NCBI GenBank assembly: GCA_964369965.1
Contig: CAYJGF010000033.1
Span: 1 to 13,910 of the forward strand
Source: CAYJBH01 sp964369965
GTDB lineage: Bacteria > Bacillota > Clostridia > Oscillospirales > Ruminococcaceae
DNA: 13,910 nt
Direction of reading: 5' to 3'
Part shown: positions 1-6,383 of the stretch, piece by piece
Numbering within the stretch: the first letter of the stretch is position 1
Layout: the number at the start of each line of letters is the position of its first letter
Translations under genes and position numbers: made by a program
Notes under the pieces: model-generated
What the model saw: only the letters and a program-made list of their open reading frames with translations
Database searches by the model: none
Told to the model about the DNA's origin: nothing

Positions 1-135
1 TCTTTCAACCATTTTAAATTAAAGGGTTTTGTTCACAAGCAAATTTTACCTTGTATTATATAAATAGTACATTTGTAATTTTACTTCGTTGTTCAATTTT
101 CAAGGTTCCCGTTGCGCCCCGCTCTTTTGGGGTGC
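1..135 (-). other. Putative rRNA operon leader (rRNA gene itself lies off the left edge)
   Basis: On the minus strand, bases 110 to 84 contain CCTTGAAAATTGAACAACG. This matches the kind of boxA-bearing segment (CTTTGAAAACTGAAC-like) that precedes 16S and 23S genes in Firmicutes. It lies directly downstream of three tandem strong promoters, the usual layout of an rrn operon. A hairpin at 114-135 (seven-pair stem including one G-U, eight-base loop) would form at the very 5' end of transcripts from the nearest promoter. The rest is AT-rich with no open frame. The motif and promoters are seen directly; the identity of the downstream gene is inferred because no rRNA bases are in the window. Confidence 0.6.
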
Positions 136-141
136 TTGATT

Positions 142-170
142 AGTATATCATAGTCGCCGGTGTTTGTCAA
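142..170 (-). promoter_or_regulatory. Sigma-A promoter, proximal of three tandem promoters
   Basis: On the minus strand, TTGACA (170-165) is followed by a 17-base spacer and TATACT (147-142). An A-tract just upstream of the -35 box (about 174-180) resembles an UP element. Transcription would begin near 135 and run leftwards off the window into the putative rRNA leader. Confidence 0.85.
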
Positions 171-251
171 GAGTTTTTTTCACGTTTTATGAATTTTTTT
201 GTCTTAACATGTTTTGTGCTGTAGGCTTTGCTTTTTCGCGACTACCTTTCT

Positions 252-280
252 AATATACCACATTCGCACTTCATTGTCAA
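252..280 (-). promoter_or_regulatory. Sigma-A promoter, middle of three tandem promoters
   Basis: On the minus strand, TTGACA (280-275) is followed by a 17-base spacer and TATATT (257-252), with A-rich sequence upstream of the -35 box. The initially transcribed stretch AAAGGTAGTCGCG (249-237) is nearly identical to the one after the distal promoter, which points to duplication of a promoter unit. It lies 110 bases upstream of the proximal promoter. Confidence 0.85.
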
Positions 281-347
281 GCATTATTTTTAAATTTATG
301 AAAATTTATTTTTTAGTGATTGACTGCCGTCACGCGACTGCCTTTAT

Positions 348-377
348 ATAATATCACACCCACCTATGTAATGTCAA
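348..377 (-). promoter_or_regulatory. Sigma-A promoter, distal of three tandem promoters
   Basis: On the minus strand, TTGACA (377-372) is followed by an 18-base spacer and TATTAT (353-348); with a 17-base spacer the -10 box reads ATATTA. An A-tract lies upstream of the -35 box (about 381-387). The sequence after the -10 box is AAAGGCAGTCGCG (345-333), shared with the middle promoter. It probably belongs to the same leftward operon. Confidence 0.8.
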
Positions 378-455
378 GATATTTTTTTACATTTTTCGAT
401 ATTTTTTACGGATTTTAATTATTTAGTTGATCAGGACATAAAATCAAGTTGTAGA

Positions 456-474
456 GAATGCATTATATGCATTC
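456..474. repeat. Perfect inverted repeat (8-base arms, 3-base loop)
   Basis: GAATGCAT, TAT and ATGCATTC form a perfect dyad about 80 bases upstream of the distal leftward promoter. There is no T-tract on either side, so it is not an obvious terminator. It could be a protein-binding site. Apart from this dyad, nothing recognisable is seen between 388 and 530. Confidence 0.5.
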
Positions 475-534
475 CGCCACATATAGCCGAGGCAACGTTG
501 TTTTATCCGGCAATAACCCTCACCAAAACATTTT

Positions 535-558
535 AATAAAAAAGGCGAAGCCGTTTCC
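535..558 (-). terminator. Intrinsic terminator of the secA-thiI-pepS-nudix operon
   Basis: On the minus strand, a short hairpin AAACGGCTTCGCCTTT (556-541; GGC and GCC arms with a TTC loop, outer A-T pairs and one mismatch) runs into a seven-base T tract and further A/T bases. It sits 42 bases after the stop of the last gene in the operon. The stem is short, but position and T tract support termination. Confidence 0.7.
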
Positions 559-561
559 TTA

Positions 562-589
562 ACTATTCACTATTCACTATTCACTATTA
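562..589. repeat. Four tandem copies of a 7-base unit (ACTATTC)
   Basis: ACTATTC occurs three times in a row, followed by ACTATTA. On the minus strand this reads as repeated GAATAGT units between the stop of the NUDIX gene and the terminator hairpin. Runs of this type beside a GGCTTCGCC hairpin look like a dispersed intergenic element rather than a gene part; that interpretation is inference. Confidence 0.7.
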
Positions 590-599
590 ACCTATAACC

Positions 600-1031
600 C
601 TACACCACAAACTCCCTCTCCTCAAAATCATTTATCGCCTCTATCGCCTTGTTGAGCATATTTCGATCAGCAGGGTAGGCTAAACGCTTGAATGCCTCGG
701 CGAGGGGGACGAACGCCGCCTCACGCAGTTCCTCCGTCTGTAGCCTTATGTTGTTGTTCTCGGCTCTACCTAAAAAATAGACTACGTCTTTGGTTATCCC
801 TTGCGTGGGGTTGTATCGCGAGACTTCACGGTAACCGTCGATGAGCTGCACCGTTATACCGGTCTCCTCAAATATTTCGCGGTGCGCCGTCTGCACCTCC
901 GACTCGCCCGGCTCGACATGCCCTTTGGGAAAGGACCAGTGGCGACCGTGGACGTGACATATCAGCAGGACCTTAAGCTGATCATCTCTTACTAAATAAC
1001 ATATTGCGCCACAGGATTTTTCATATTGCAT
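600..1031 (-). CDS. NUDIX hydrolase, asymmetric Ap4A hydrolase type
   Basis: A 143-residue protein containing a complete NUDIX box at residues 37-59: G37, E43, R51, E52, E55, E56 and G58 fit the G-x5-E-x7-REUxEExGU signature exactly. The box binds divalent metal and cuts the phosphoanhydride bond of nucleoside diphosphate derivatives. The opening EKSCGAI, the SFPKGHVEPGE stretch and the later KDVVYFLG are typical of bis(5'-nucleosyl)-tetraphosphatases, which turn Ap4A into ATP and AMP; exact substrate choice cannot be proved from sequence. It is cytoplasmic, with full family length. The ATG start is preceded by AAGGA (1048-1044) at a 12-base distance, slightly long. It is the last gene of the secA operon, 25 bases after the aminopeptidase. 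Confidence 0.93.
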   Translation of the reverse strand: MQYEKSCGAICYLVRDDQLKVLLICHVHGRHWSFPKGHVEPGESEVQTAHREIFEETGITVQLIDGYREVSRYNPTQGITKDVVYFLGRAENNNIRLQTEELREAAFVPLAEAFKRLAYPADRNMLNKAIEAINDFEEREFVV

Positions 1032-1056
1032 CGCTTAAGTGATTCCTTTCCTTAAA

Positions 1057-2292
1057 TTAAAAACAGAATTCGCCGTTTTTAAATATCTGTATCTCTTTGT
1101 TGTCCGACGTAATGCCAACTATATCCATGTCGTCGCGACCCACCATGACATCCTCATGCCACAGGCTGTCATTGACGCCCTTTGCGAGCAGTTGCTGTGT
1201 TGTCATGGTGTCACCGCCTTTGACACAGGTTGGATACGCCTTGCCAAAAGCGATATGGCACGCCGCATTCTCGTCATACAGCGTATTATAATATAGAAGA
1301 TTACTGCGACCGACACCGCTGTGTTTATCAACAAGTGCAATCTCCCCTATCCTGCGCGAGCCGTCGTCCCCCTCTATCATCTTTTTAAGCAGTTCCTCGC
1401 CGACATTTGCCGAATACTCCACCGCCACGCCGTCCTTAAAACGCACACATATGCCGTCTATTACATCGCCGTTATAGATATAAGGCTTGGAGCCGTAGAC
1501 AACGCCGTCTACACGCTCGCGGTGCGGTGCGGTGAAAATCTCCTCGGTCGGAACATTTGCTATATAATGGTTGCCCTGCGGTGTCACCGAGTCGCCGCCC
1601 TCCCAGACATGGTCGTCCGCAAGTCCTATTTCAAGGTCGGTGCCGTTCGAAGCGGTCATTCTTATGGAGGTGAAACAATACTCGTTCATCAGCTCACGGC
1701 GTTTTGTCGTTTGCTCGAGATACTGCGCCCACTCCTTTTCCGGCTCGCCTGCGCTGACACGGGAGCATTGGAAGATAGCCTCCCACATCTTCTCCTCGGA
1801 CTGCGTCGGCGAGAGACCGGGGAATACTTTCTTGTTCCACGCCTGCCCCGGCACCGCCACTATAGTCCACTGGATAAGCCCGTTCATGGTGTATTTTCGA
1901 ATGTTTTGCATCGCAAGGCTTGCCGCTTTGTTGGCGGCCTCCACCTTGTTGCCGTCCAGACCTTTAAAAAGCTCGGGATCGCGAGAGATGATGTTGAGCA
2001 GAACAGCGCCACCCTCCCCCTCGATATAGTCAAGGCGTTGACGCTCTATATATGGTTTGATATCACGAAGCACGTCGATGTCACAGCGCTCTATCTTCAT
2101 GCGTGATAAACGGTCGTCGTTATAAAACACAACCACATCGCGTGCACCGAGACGATACCCCTCCTCTGCACACATCACGGCAAAGTCGGAGGAGGAAACA
2201 GGGCAGGAGATGAGCAGATTTTGCCCCTTTTTCAGTCCTGCGGCGGAGGTCACCGCAAATTTTGCGTATTTTTTTAGCAATTCCTTGTTCAT
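1057..2292 (-). CDS. pepS: M29 family metallo-aminopeptidase (AmpS/PepS type)
   Basis: A 411-residue protein of the M29 family, cytoplasmic dinuclear-metal aminopeptidases that remove N-terminal residues from peptides. The ligand set known for the family can be placed: E250 (in VPTEEIF), E317 (RIGEIAL), H346 (ENAACHIAFG), Y353 (AYPTC), H379 and D381 (LWHEDVMVG). Length is normal (about 400-415). The ATG at 2292 is preceded by AAGG (2304-2301) eight bases upstream. This Shine-Dalgarno overlaps the TAA stop of thiI, so translation of the two genes is probably coupled. The likely role is general peptide turnover; nothing suggests a specialised substrate. The pepS symbol is by family resemblance. 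Confidence 0.93.
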   Translation of the reverse strand: MNKELLKKYAKFAVTSAAGLKKGQNLLISCPVSSSDFAVMCAEEGYRLGARDVVVFYNDDRLSRMKIERCDIDVLRDIKPYIERQRLDYIEGEGGAVLLNIISRDPELFKGLDGNKVEAANKAASLAMQNIRKYTMNGLIQWTIVAVPGQAWNKKVFPGLSPTQSEEKMWEAIFQCSRVSAGEPEKEWAQYLEQTTKRRELMNEYCFTSIRMTASNGTDLEIGLADDHVWEGGDSVTPQGNHYIANVPTEEIFTAPHRERVDGVVYGSKPYIYNGDVIDGICVRFKDGVAVEYSANVGEELLKKMIEGDDGSRRIGEIALVDKHSGVGRSNLLYYNTLYDENAACHIAFGKAYPTCVKGGDTMTTQQLLAKGVNDSLWHEDVMVGRDDMDIVGITSDNKEIQIFKNGEFCF

Positions 2293-2302
2293 TGTTTTGT
2301 CC

Positions 2303-3502
2303 TTAATAATGTAAGCTCGGCGAAATTATCGCCTTGACCGCCGTTTTCACCGCCTCATCCTCCAACTCGGTGAGGGGGATTAATGCCTCCGCCTCGCTGA
2401 CCTCGCCGAGTTCCGGTCGGGTCTTGGGGTGGGGTGGGGTGAAGATGGTGCAACAGTCCTCATATGGCTCGATGGAGGTTTCAAAGGTGCCTATCCTCTG
2501 TGCGAGGGCGGTTATCTCTATCTTGTCGTTGCAGATGAGGGGGCGAAGTATCGGCATGTTGCACACCGCGTCACTGCAACACAGCCCTTTGAGCGTCTGG
2601 CTTGCGACCTGTGCAAGACTCTCGCCGGTGATAAGTGCGTCGCAGTTGTCCTTTATCGCAAGTTTTTCGGCGATGCGCACCATACTGCGGCGCATTATTA
2701 TAGTATGCAGCGGGGCTGGGGCATGTTGTCGCAACGCCTCTCCAATCGGGGTGAAAGACACTGTGAAAAGCGGCAACTTGCCGGCATGTCCCGACACAAG
2801 CTCGGCGAGGCGCTCCACCTTTTTTTGCGCCCGAAGCGAAGTATAAGGTGGACTTGCAAAGTGCACCGCCGACAGTCGAAGCCCCCTTTTTGCGGCAAGG
2901 TAGCCTGCAACCGGCGAATCTATACCACCCGAGAGCAACAGCATCGCGCGACCGCTACTGCCGACCGGCATTCCACCGACCGCCGTCTGCTTGCCGGAGT
3001 GCAGATACGCTTTGCCGTCACGAATTTCCACAAACACAACGGTTTCGGGGGTTTTGACATCCACCGACAGATGAGGATAGGCAGATAATATAAACGCGCC
3101 AAGCTCCCGACCTATTTCGGGCGATTTGAGCGGGAAATCCTTGTCGGCGCGTTTCGCCTGAACCTTAAATGTCTTTGCGGCGAGCAGGCTTTCCTTGAAC
3201 AGTTCCACCGACTCGTTGCATATTAGTTCAAACTCACGCGGCAGGATATATGCACAGGACACGGCGGACAGACCGAAAGTCCCCTTGACGATAGACAGGG
3301 CGCGCTCCATGTCGACACCTTTGTCTTTGGGGCTTATAAAGAAAGTGGACTGGGAAACGCTCACCGAAAAATCACCCAAATCGGCGAGGCGGTGGCGCAG
3401 GTTGCGCGCAATAGTATCCTCAAAACTGCGACGGTTGAGACCTTTGAGCGCGACCTCCCCCTCCGTTGCCATTATAATTTGTTCGTATTTTTTATCCGAC
3501 AT
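2303..3502 (-). CDS. thiI: tRNA 4-thiouridine synthetase / sulfurtransferase ThiI
   Basis: A 399-residue ThiI, which adenylates U8 of tRNA and transfers sulfur to make 4-thiouridine; the family can also feed sulfur to thiamine thiazole synthesis. An N-terminal ferredoxin-like plus THUMP region (about 1-170) is followed by the PP-loop ATPase signature SGGIDSP (191-197). Conserved segments ITGESLAQVASQTL (291-304) and EDCCTIFTPPHPKTRP (348-363) follow. There is no C-terminal rhodanese domain, as is usual in Firmicutes, so a separate cysteine desulfurase must supply sulfur; none is in this window. The frame stays open upstream to 3652, but ATG 3502 is chosen because the extension lies inside secA and the protein then begins as ThiI does. 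It overlaps secA by 11 bases. Confidence 0.95.
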   Translation of the reverse strand: MSDKKYEQIIMATEGEVALKGLNRRSFEDTIARNLRHRLADLGDFSVSVSQSTFFISPKDKGVDMERALSIVKGTFGLSAVSCAYILPREFELICNESVELFKESLLAAKTFKVQAKRADKDFPLKSPEIGRELGAFILSAYPHLSVDVKTPETVVFVEIRDGKAYLHSGKQTAVGGMPVGSSGRAMLLLSGGIDSPVAGYLAAKRGLRLSAVHFASPPYTSLRAQKKVERLAELVSGHAGKLPLFTVSFTPIGEALRQHAPAPLHTIIMRRSMVRIAEKLAIKDNCDALITGESLAQVASQTLKGLCCSDAVCNMPILRPLICNDKIEITALAQRIGTFETSIEPYEDCCTIFTPPHPKTRPELGEVSEAEALIPLTELEDEAVKTAVKAIISPSLHY

Positions 3503-6245
3503 TATCCTTGCCTTCACAACATTTTTTGTATTTTTTGCCGCTACCGCAGGGGCAGGGGTCGTTGCGACCCACCTTAGGACCTTTGCGCACGTCCGGCTTT
3601 TTGACCGCCGGCTCGCCACCGCCACCGCCCGACTCACCGGTGACCTTGGCAACCTGTTTGCGCACTATCGGCTGATTTTCCACCAGTTTTGCGGTGAGGA
3701 CTATTCTCGCTGTCTCCTCCTTGATGGTCTCAATCATGTCATCAAACATGTCAAAACCTTCCATACGGTATTCGATAACCGGATTGCGTTGGCCGTAACT
3801 GCGCAGATGAATGCCGCGGCGTAGTTCGTCCATAGCATCGATATGCTCCATCCAGCGCAGATCCACCGTCTTGAGCAGTACATACCGCTCGAAGTCCTGC
3901 ATCCGGCTCTCGCCGAGAAGTTCCCGACGTTTGTCAAACAATTCGCTCGCGCGTTCCTTTAATATAAGGGCGATGTCCTGTGGTTCTATCTTTTCCAGTT
4001 CATCGTGACTATATTCAAAATCCTCCTCGGTGGTTAGCCAACCAAGGTAATGACTGCGCAGTTCGTTCAAATTCCAGTCATCTTTGGAGTCGCCGGTGAG
4101 GTTGCGCGCTATCTGAGACTCGATACTCTCCTCAATCATGGTCTTGACGTTGTCGCTCACGTCCTGCCCGTCCAAAACCTTTGCGCGTTGAGAGTAGATA
4201 ATCTCACGTTGGGAGTTCATCACATCGTCATAGTCCAAAACATTTTTACGGGTGGAGAAGTTGCGAGCCTCCAACCTTTTTTGAGAGCTCTCTATCGTGC
4301 CGGTGACCATCCGATTTTCTATCGGTGTGTCCTCATCCACGCCGAGGGTATTCATGACCCCCTGAACTCGCTCGCCACCGAACAGGCGCATGAGATCATC
4401 TTCGAGCGAGATATAAAAACGTGTCTCACCGACGTCGCCCTGCCGTCCGCTACGACCGCGCAGCTGATTGTCGATACGGCGGCTCTCGTGCCGCTCTGTT
4501 CCTATTATAAAGAGACCGCCTGCGTTTTTGACCTTTTCCGCCTCACGCTCCACCTCTTCACGGTGTTTTTCCGAAAGGGTGTCAAACGCTTCACGCGCCG
4601 CAAGTATCTCGGCATCGTCCGTCTCGCCGTGTCCGGTTGCCTCCACAATATGCTCCGGTGAAAAGCCTTTTTTCGCCATCTCCTCCTTCGCCATAAACTC
4701 GATGTTACCGCCGAGGAGTATGTCGGTACCTCGACCTGCCATGTTAGTGGCGATGGTGACCGCGCCAAACTGACCTGCCTGCGCGACAATGCCTGCCTCC
4801 TGTTCATGGAACTTAGCGTTGAGGACGTTGTGTTTTATTCCACGACGTTTGAGCATGGCGGCAATTTCTTCACTCTTGTCGATGGAAATTGTTCCGACCA
4901 GTACCGGCTGACCCTTTTCATGACACGCTACGACCTGCTCCACCACGGCGCGATATTTGCCAGCCTCTGATTTATAGACACTGTCATCGTGATCTTTACG
5001 TCGGTTGGGTTTGTTGGGCGGTATCTCCACCACCTCAAGACCGTATATGTCAGAGAACTCCCCTGCCTCCGTCTTGGCGGTACCGGTCATACCGGACAGT
5101 CCTTTGTACATTCTAAAATAGTTTTGAAAGGTGATGGTTGCGAGGGTGCGATTTTCACGCGCAATGGTGACATTCTCCTTTGCCTCGATAGCCTGGTGCA
5201 GTCCTGCGCTGTAACGTCTGCCCACCATCTGACGACCGGTGAACTCATCGACAATGACCACCTCACCGTTCTTTACTATATAGTCCACGTCTCGCTTCAT
5301 CACACCATATGCGCGTATCGCCTGATTGATGTGGTGATTTATCTCGGCACTCTCCCCCTCGGCGAGGTTCTCGACCGAGAAAAAGCGCTCCGCCTTTTCG
5401 ATTCCGCGTTTTGTAAGGCTCGCCGTCTTGTGCTTTTCATCTATGATGTAGTCGGCATCGACCGTCTCGTCATGCTCCTGCTTGCTGTCCATCTCCACCA
5501 TGCGGTGCGCCTTTAGCCCTCTCGCGAAGGTGTTGGCGAGTTTATAAAGGTCACTGGATTTATCCCCAGCGCCGGAGATGATAAGCGGCGTTCTCGCCTC
5601 GTCTATGAGGATGCTGTCCACCTCGTCCACGATGGCGAAGTAGTGACCGCGTTGTACCTTGTTTTCTTTATAGGTGACCATGTTGTCGCGCAGGTAGTCA
5701 AAGCCGAACTCGTTGTTTGTTCCGTATGTTATGTCACAGTTGTAGGCGGCGCGACGCTCGTCCGGTGTCATACCATGAGAGACCACACCGACCGAGAGAC
5801 CGAGGTAGCGGTAGAGTTTGCCCATCCATTCCGAGTCGCGTCGTGCGAGGTAGTCGTTGACGGTGACAACGTGAACGCCTTTTCCCTCCAATGCGTTGAG
5901 ATATGCCGCGAGGGTCGCGACAAGGGTTTTACCCTCACCGGTCTTCATCTCGGCAATGCGACGGCGGCAGAGCACCGCTCCACCGACTATCTGCACATCA
6001 AAATGGCGCATAAAAAGCACCCTGCTCGATGCCTCACGGCAGAGGGCGAATGCCTCCGCCATTATCTGCTCGAGAGTCTCACCGTCCGCAAGACGCTTTT
6101 TAAAGAGCGCTGTCTCCCCTGCAAGCTCGCCGGAGGACATCGCTTTGTATTTAGGTTCTAAATCCGCCACCGCCTTAACAATGGGCTCTATTTTTTTTAG
6201 CTCCTTTTTTGAAAAGTCGCCGAAAATTTTATCCAGTATCGACAC
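3492..6245 (-). CDS. secA: Preprotein translocase ATPase SecA
   Basis: A 917-residue SecA, the motor that pushes unfolded preproteins through SecYEG using ATP. Visible motifs: Walker A MKTGEGKT (100-107), DEVD Walker B (207-210) followed by ILIDEARTP, the TIATNMAGRGTDI block (497-509), the RNA-helicase-like motif VI QLRGRSGRQGD (594-604), and a C-terminal zinc-binding tail with C898, C900, C909 and C910 in GRNDPCPCGSGKKYKKCC. A charged insertion around 515-575 accounts for part of the extra length over the Bacillus protein (about 840). The start codon is GTG at 6245, eight bases after GAAAGG. It is first in the operon, 36 bases from the predicted transcription start. It would export the beta-helix protein encoded next door. 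Confidence 0.98.
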   Translation of the reverse strand: MSILDKIFGDFSKKELKKIEPIVKAVADLEPKYKAMSSGELAGETALFKKRLADGETLEQIMAEAFALCREASSRVLFMRHFDVQIVGGAVLCRRRIAEMKTGEGKTLVATLAAYLNALEGKGVHVVTVNDYLARRDSEWMGKLYRYLGLSVGVVSHGMTPDERRAAYNCDITYGTNNEFGFDYLRDNMVTYKENKVQRGHYFAIVDEVDSILIDEARTPLIISGAGDKSSDLYKLANTFARGLKAHRMVEMDSKQEHDETVDADYIIDEKHKTASLTKRGIEKAERFFSVENLAEGESAEINHHINQAIRAYGVMKRDVDYIVKNGEVVIVDEFTGRQMVGRRYSAGLHQAIEAKENVTIARENRTLATITFQNYFRMYKGLSGMTGTAKTEAGEFSDIYGLEVVEIPPNKPNRRKDHDDSVYKSEAGKYRAVVEQVVACHEKGQPVLVGTISIDKSEEIAAMLKRRGIKHNVLNAKFHEQEAGIVAQAGQFGAVTIATNMAGRGTDILLGGNIEFMAKEEMAKKGFSPEHIVEATGHGETDDAEILAAREAFDTLSEKHREEVEREAEKVKNAGGLFIIGTERHESRRIDNQLRGRSGRQGDVGETRFYISLEDDLMRLFGGERVQGVMNTLGVDEDTPIENRMVTGTIESSQKRLEARNFSTRKNVLDYDDVMNSQREIIYSQRAKVLDGQDVSDNVKTMIEESIESQIARNLTGDSKDDWNLNELRSHYLGWLTTEEDFEYSHDELEKIEPQDIALILKERASELFDKRRELLGESRMQDFERYVLLKTVDLRWMEHIDAMDELRRGIHLRSYGQRNPVIEYRMEGFDMFDDMIETIKEETARIVLTAKLVENQPIVRKQVAKVTGESGGGGGEPAVKKPDVRKGPKVGRNDPCPCGSGKKYKKCCEGKDNVG

Positions 6246-6287
6246 TGTAGTCGCCTTTCACATCATAATTTTAACGTATTCATTTTA

Positions 6288-6316
6288 ATTATAACGCGAA
6301 AGGTCTGTTTTGTCAA
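6288..6316 (-). promoter_or_regulatory. Consensus sigma-A promoter of the secA operon
   Basis: On the minus strand, TTGACA (6316-6311) is followed by a 17-base spacer and TATAAT (6293-6288): a perfect match in both boxes with optimal spacing. Transcription would start near 6281 and give a 5' leader of about 36 bases before the GTG of secA. Confidence 0.9.
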
Positions 6317-6324
6317 CATCGCAA

Positions 6325-6363
6325 CTACTCCGGAACCATATCACCGTTTTGGTATATCGGCAT
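6325..6363 (-). pseudogene. Twelve-codon remnant resembling the C-terminus of the large membrane protein
   Basis: Minus-strand reading from 6363 gives MPIYQNGDMVPE and a TAG stop. The large membrane protein encoded at 8784-12206 ends YTQNGELITVQDMVE and TAG. Shared elements are the Y-x-Q-N-G-(D/E) stretch and the D-M-V-(P)-E end. The bases around the stop (CAACTACTCC on the plus strand) are identical, followed by ACCAT in both after a one-codon difference. There is no Shine-Dalgarno upstream. The best reading is the decayed 3' end of a paralogue or a duplicated fragment; the match is short, so chance cannot be excluded. Confidence 0.45.
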
Positions 6364-6383
6364 TAAGTATTAAATATATTATG

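Noticed and set aside
562..589. A CRISPR array
   Set aside because: The unit is seven bases with no spacers; it is a simple tandem repeat.
1321..2106. A 261-codon open frame on the plus strand opposite the aminopeptidase
   Set aside because: It is an antisense shadow of a clear M29 gene, without a Shine-Dalgarno or recognisable domain.
3503..3652. A 50-residue N-terminal extension of ThiI
   Set aside because: The extension lies within the 3' end of secA in another frame and is low-complexity basic sequence; ThiI proteins begin at about MSDKKYEQIIMATEGE.
6317..6383. A terminator after the beta-helix gene (imperfect dyad around 6339-6357)
   Set aside because: The stem is short with a bulge, there is no T tract on the minus strand, and the bases are better explained as a gene remnant.
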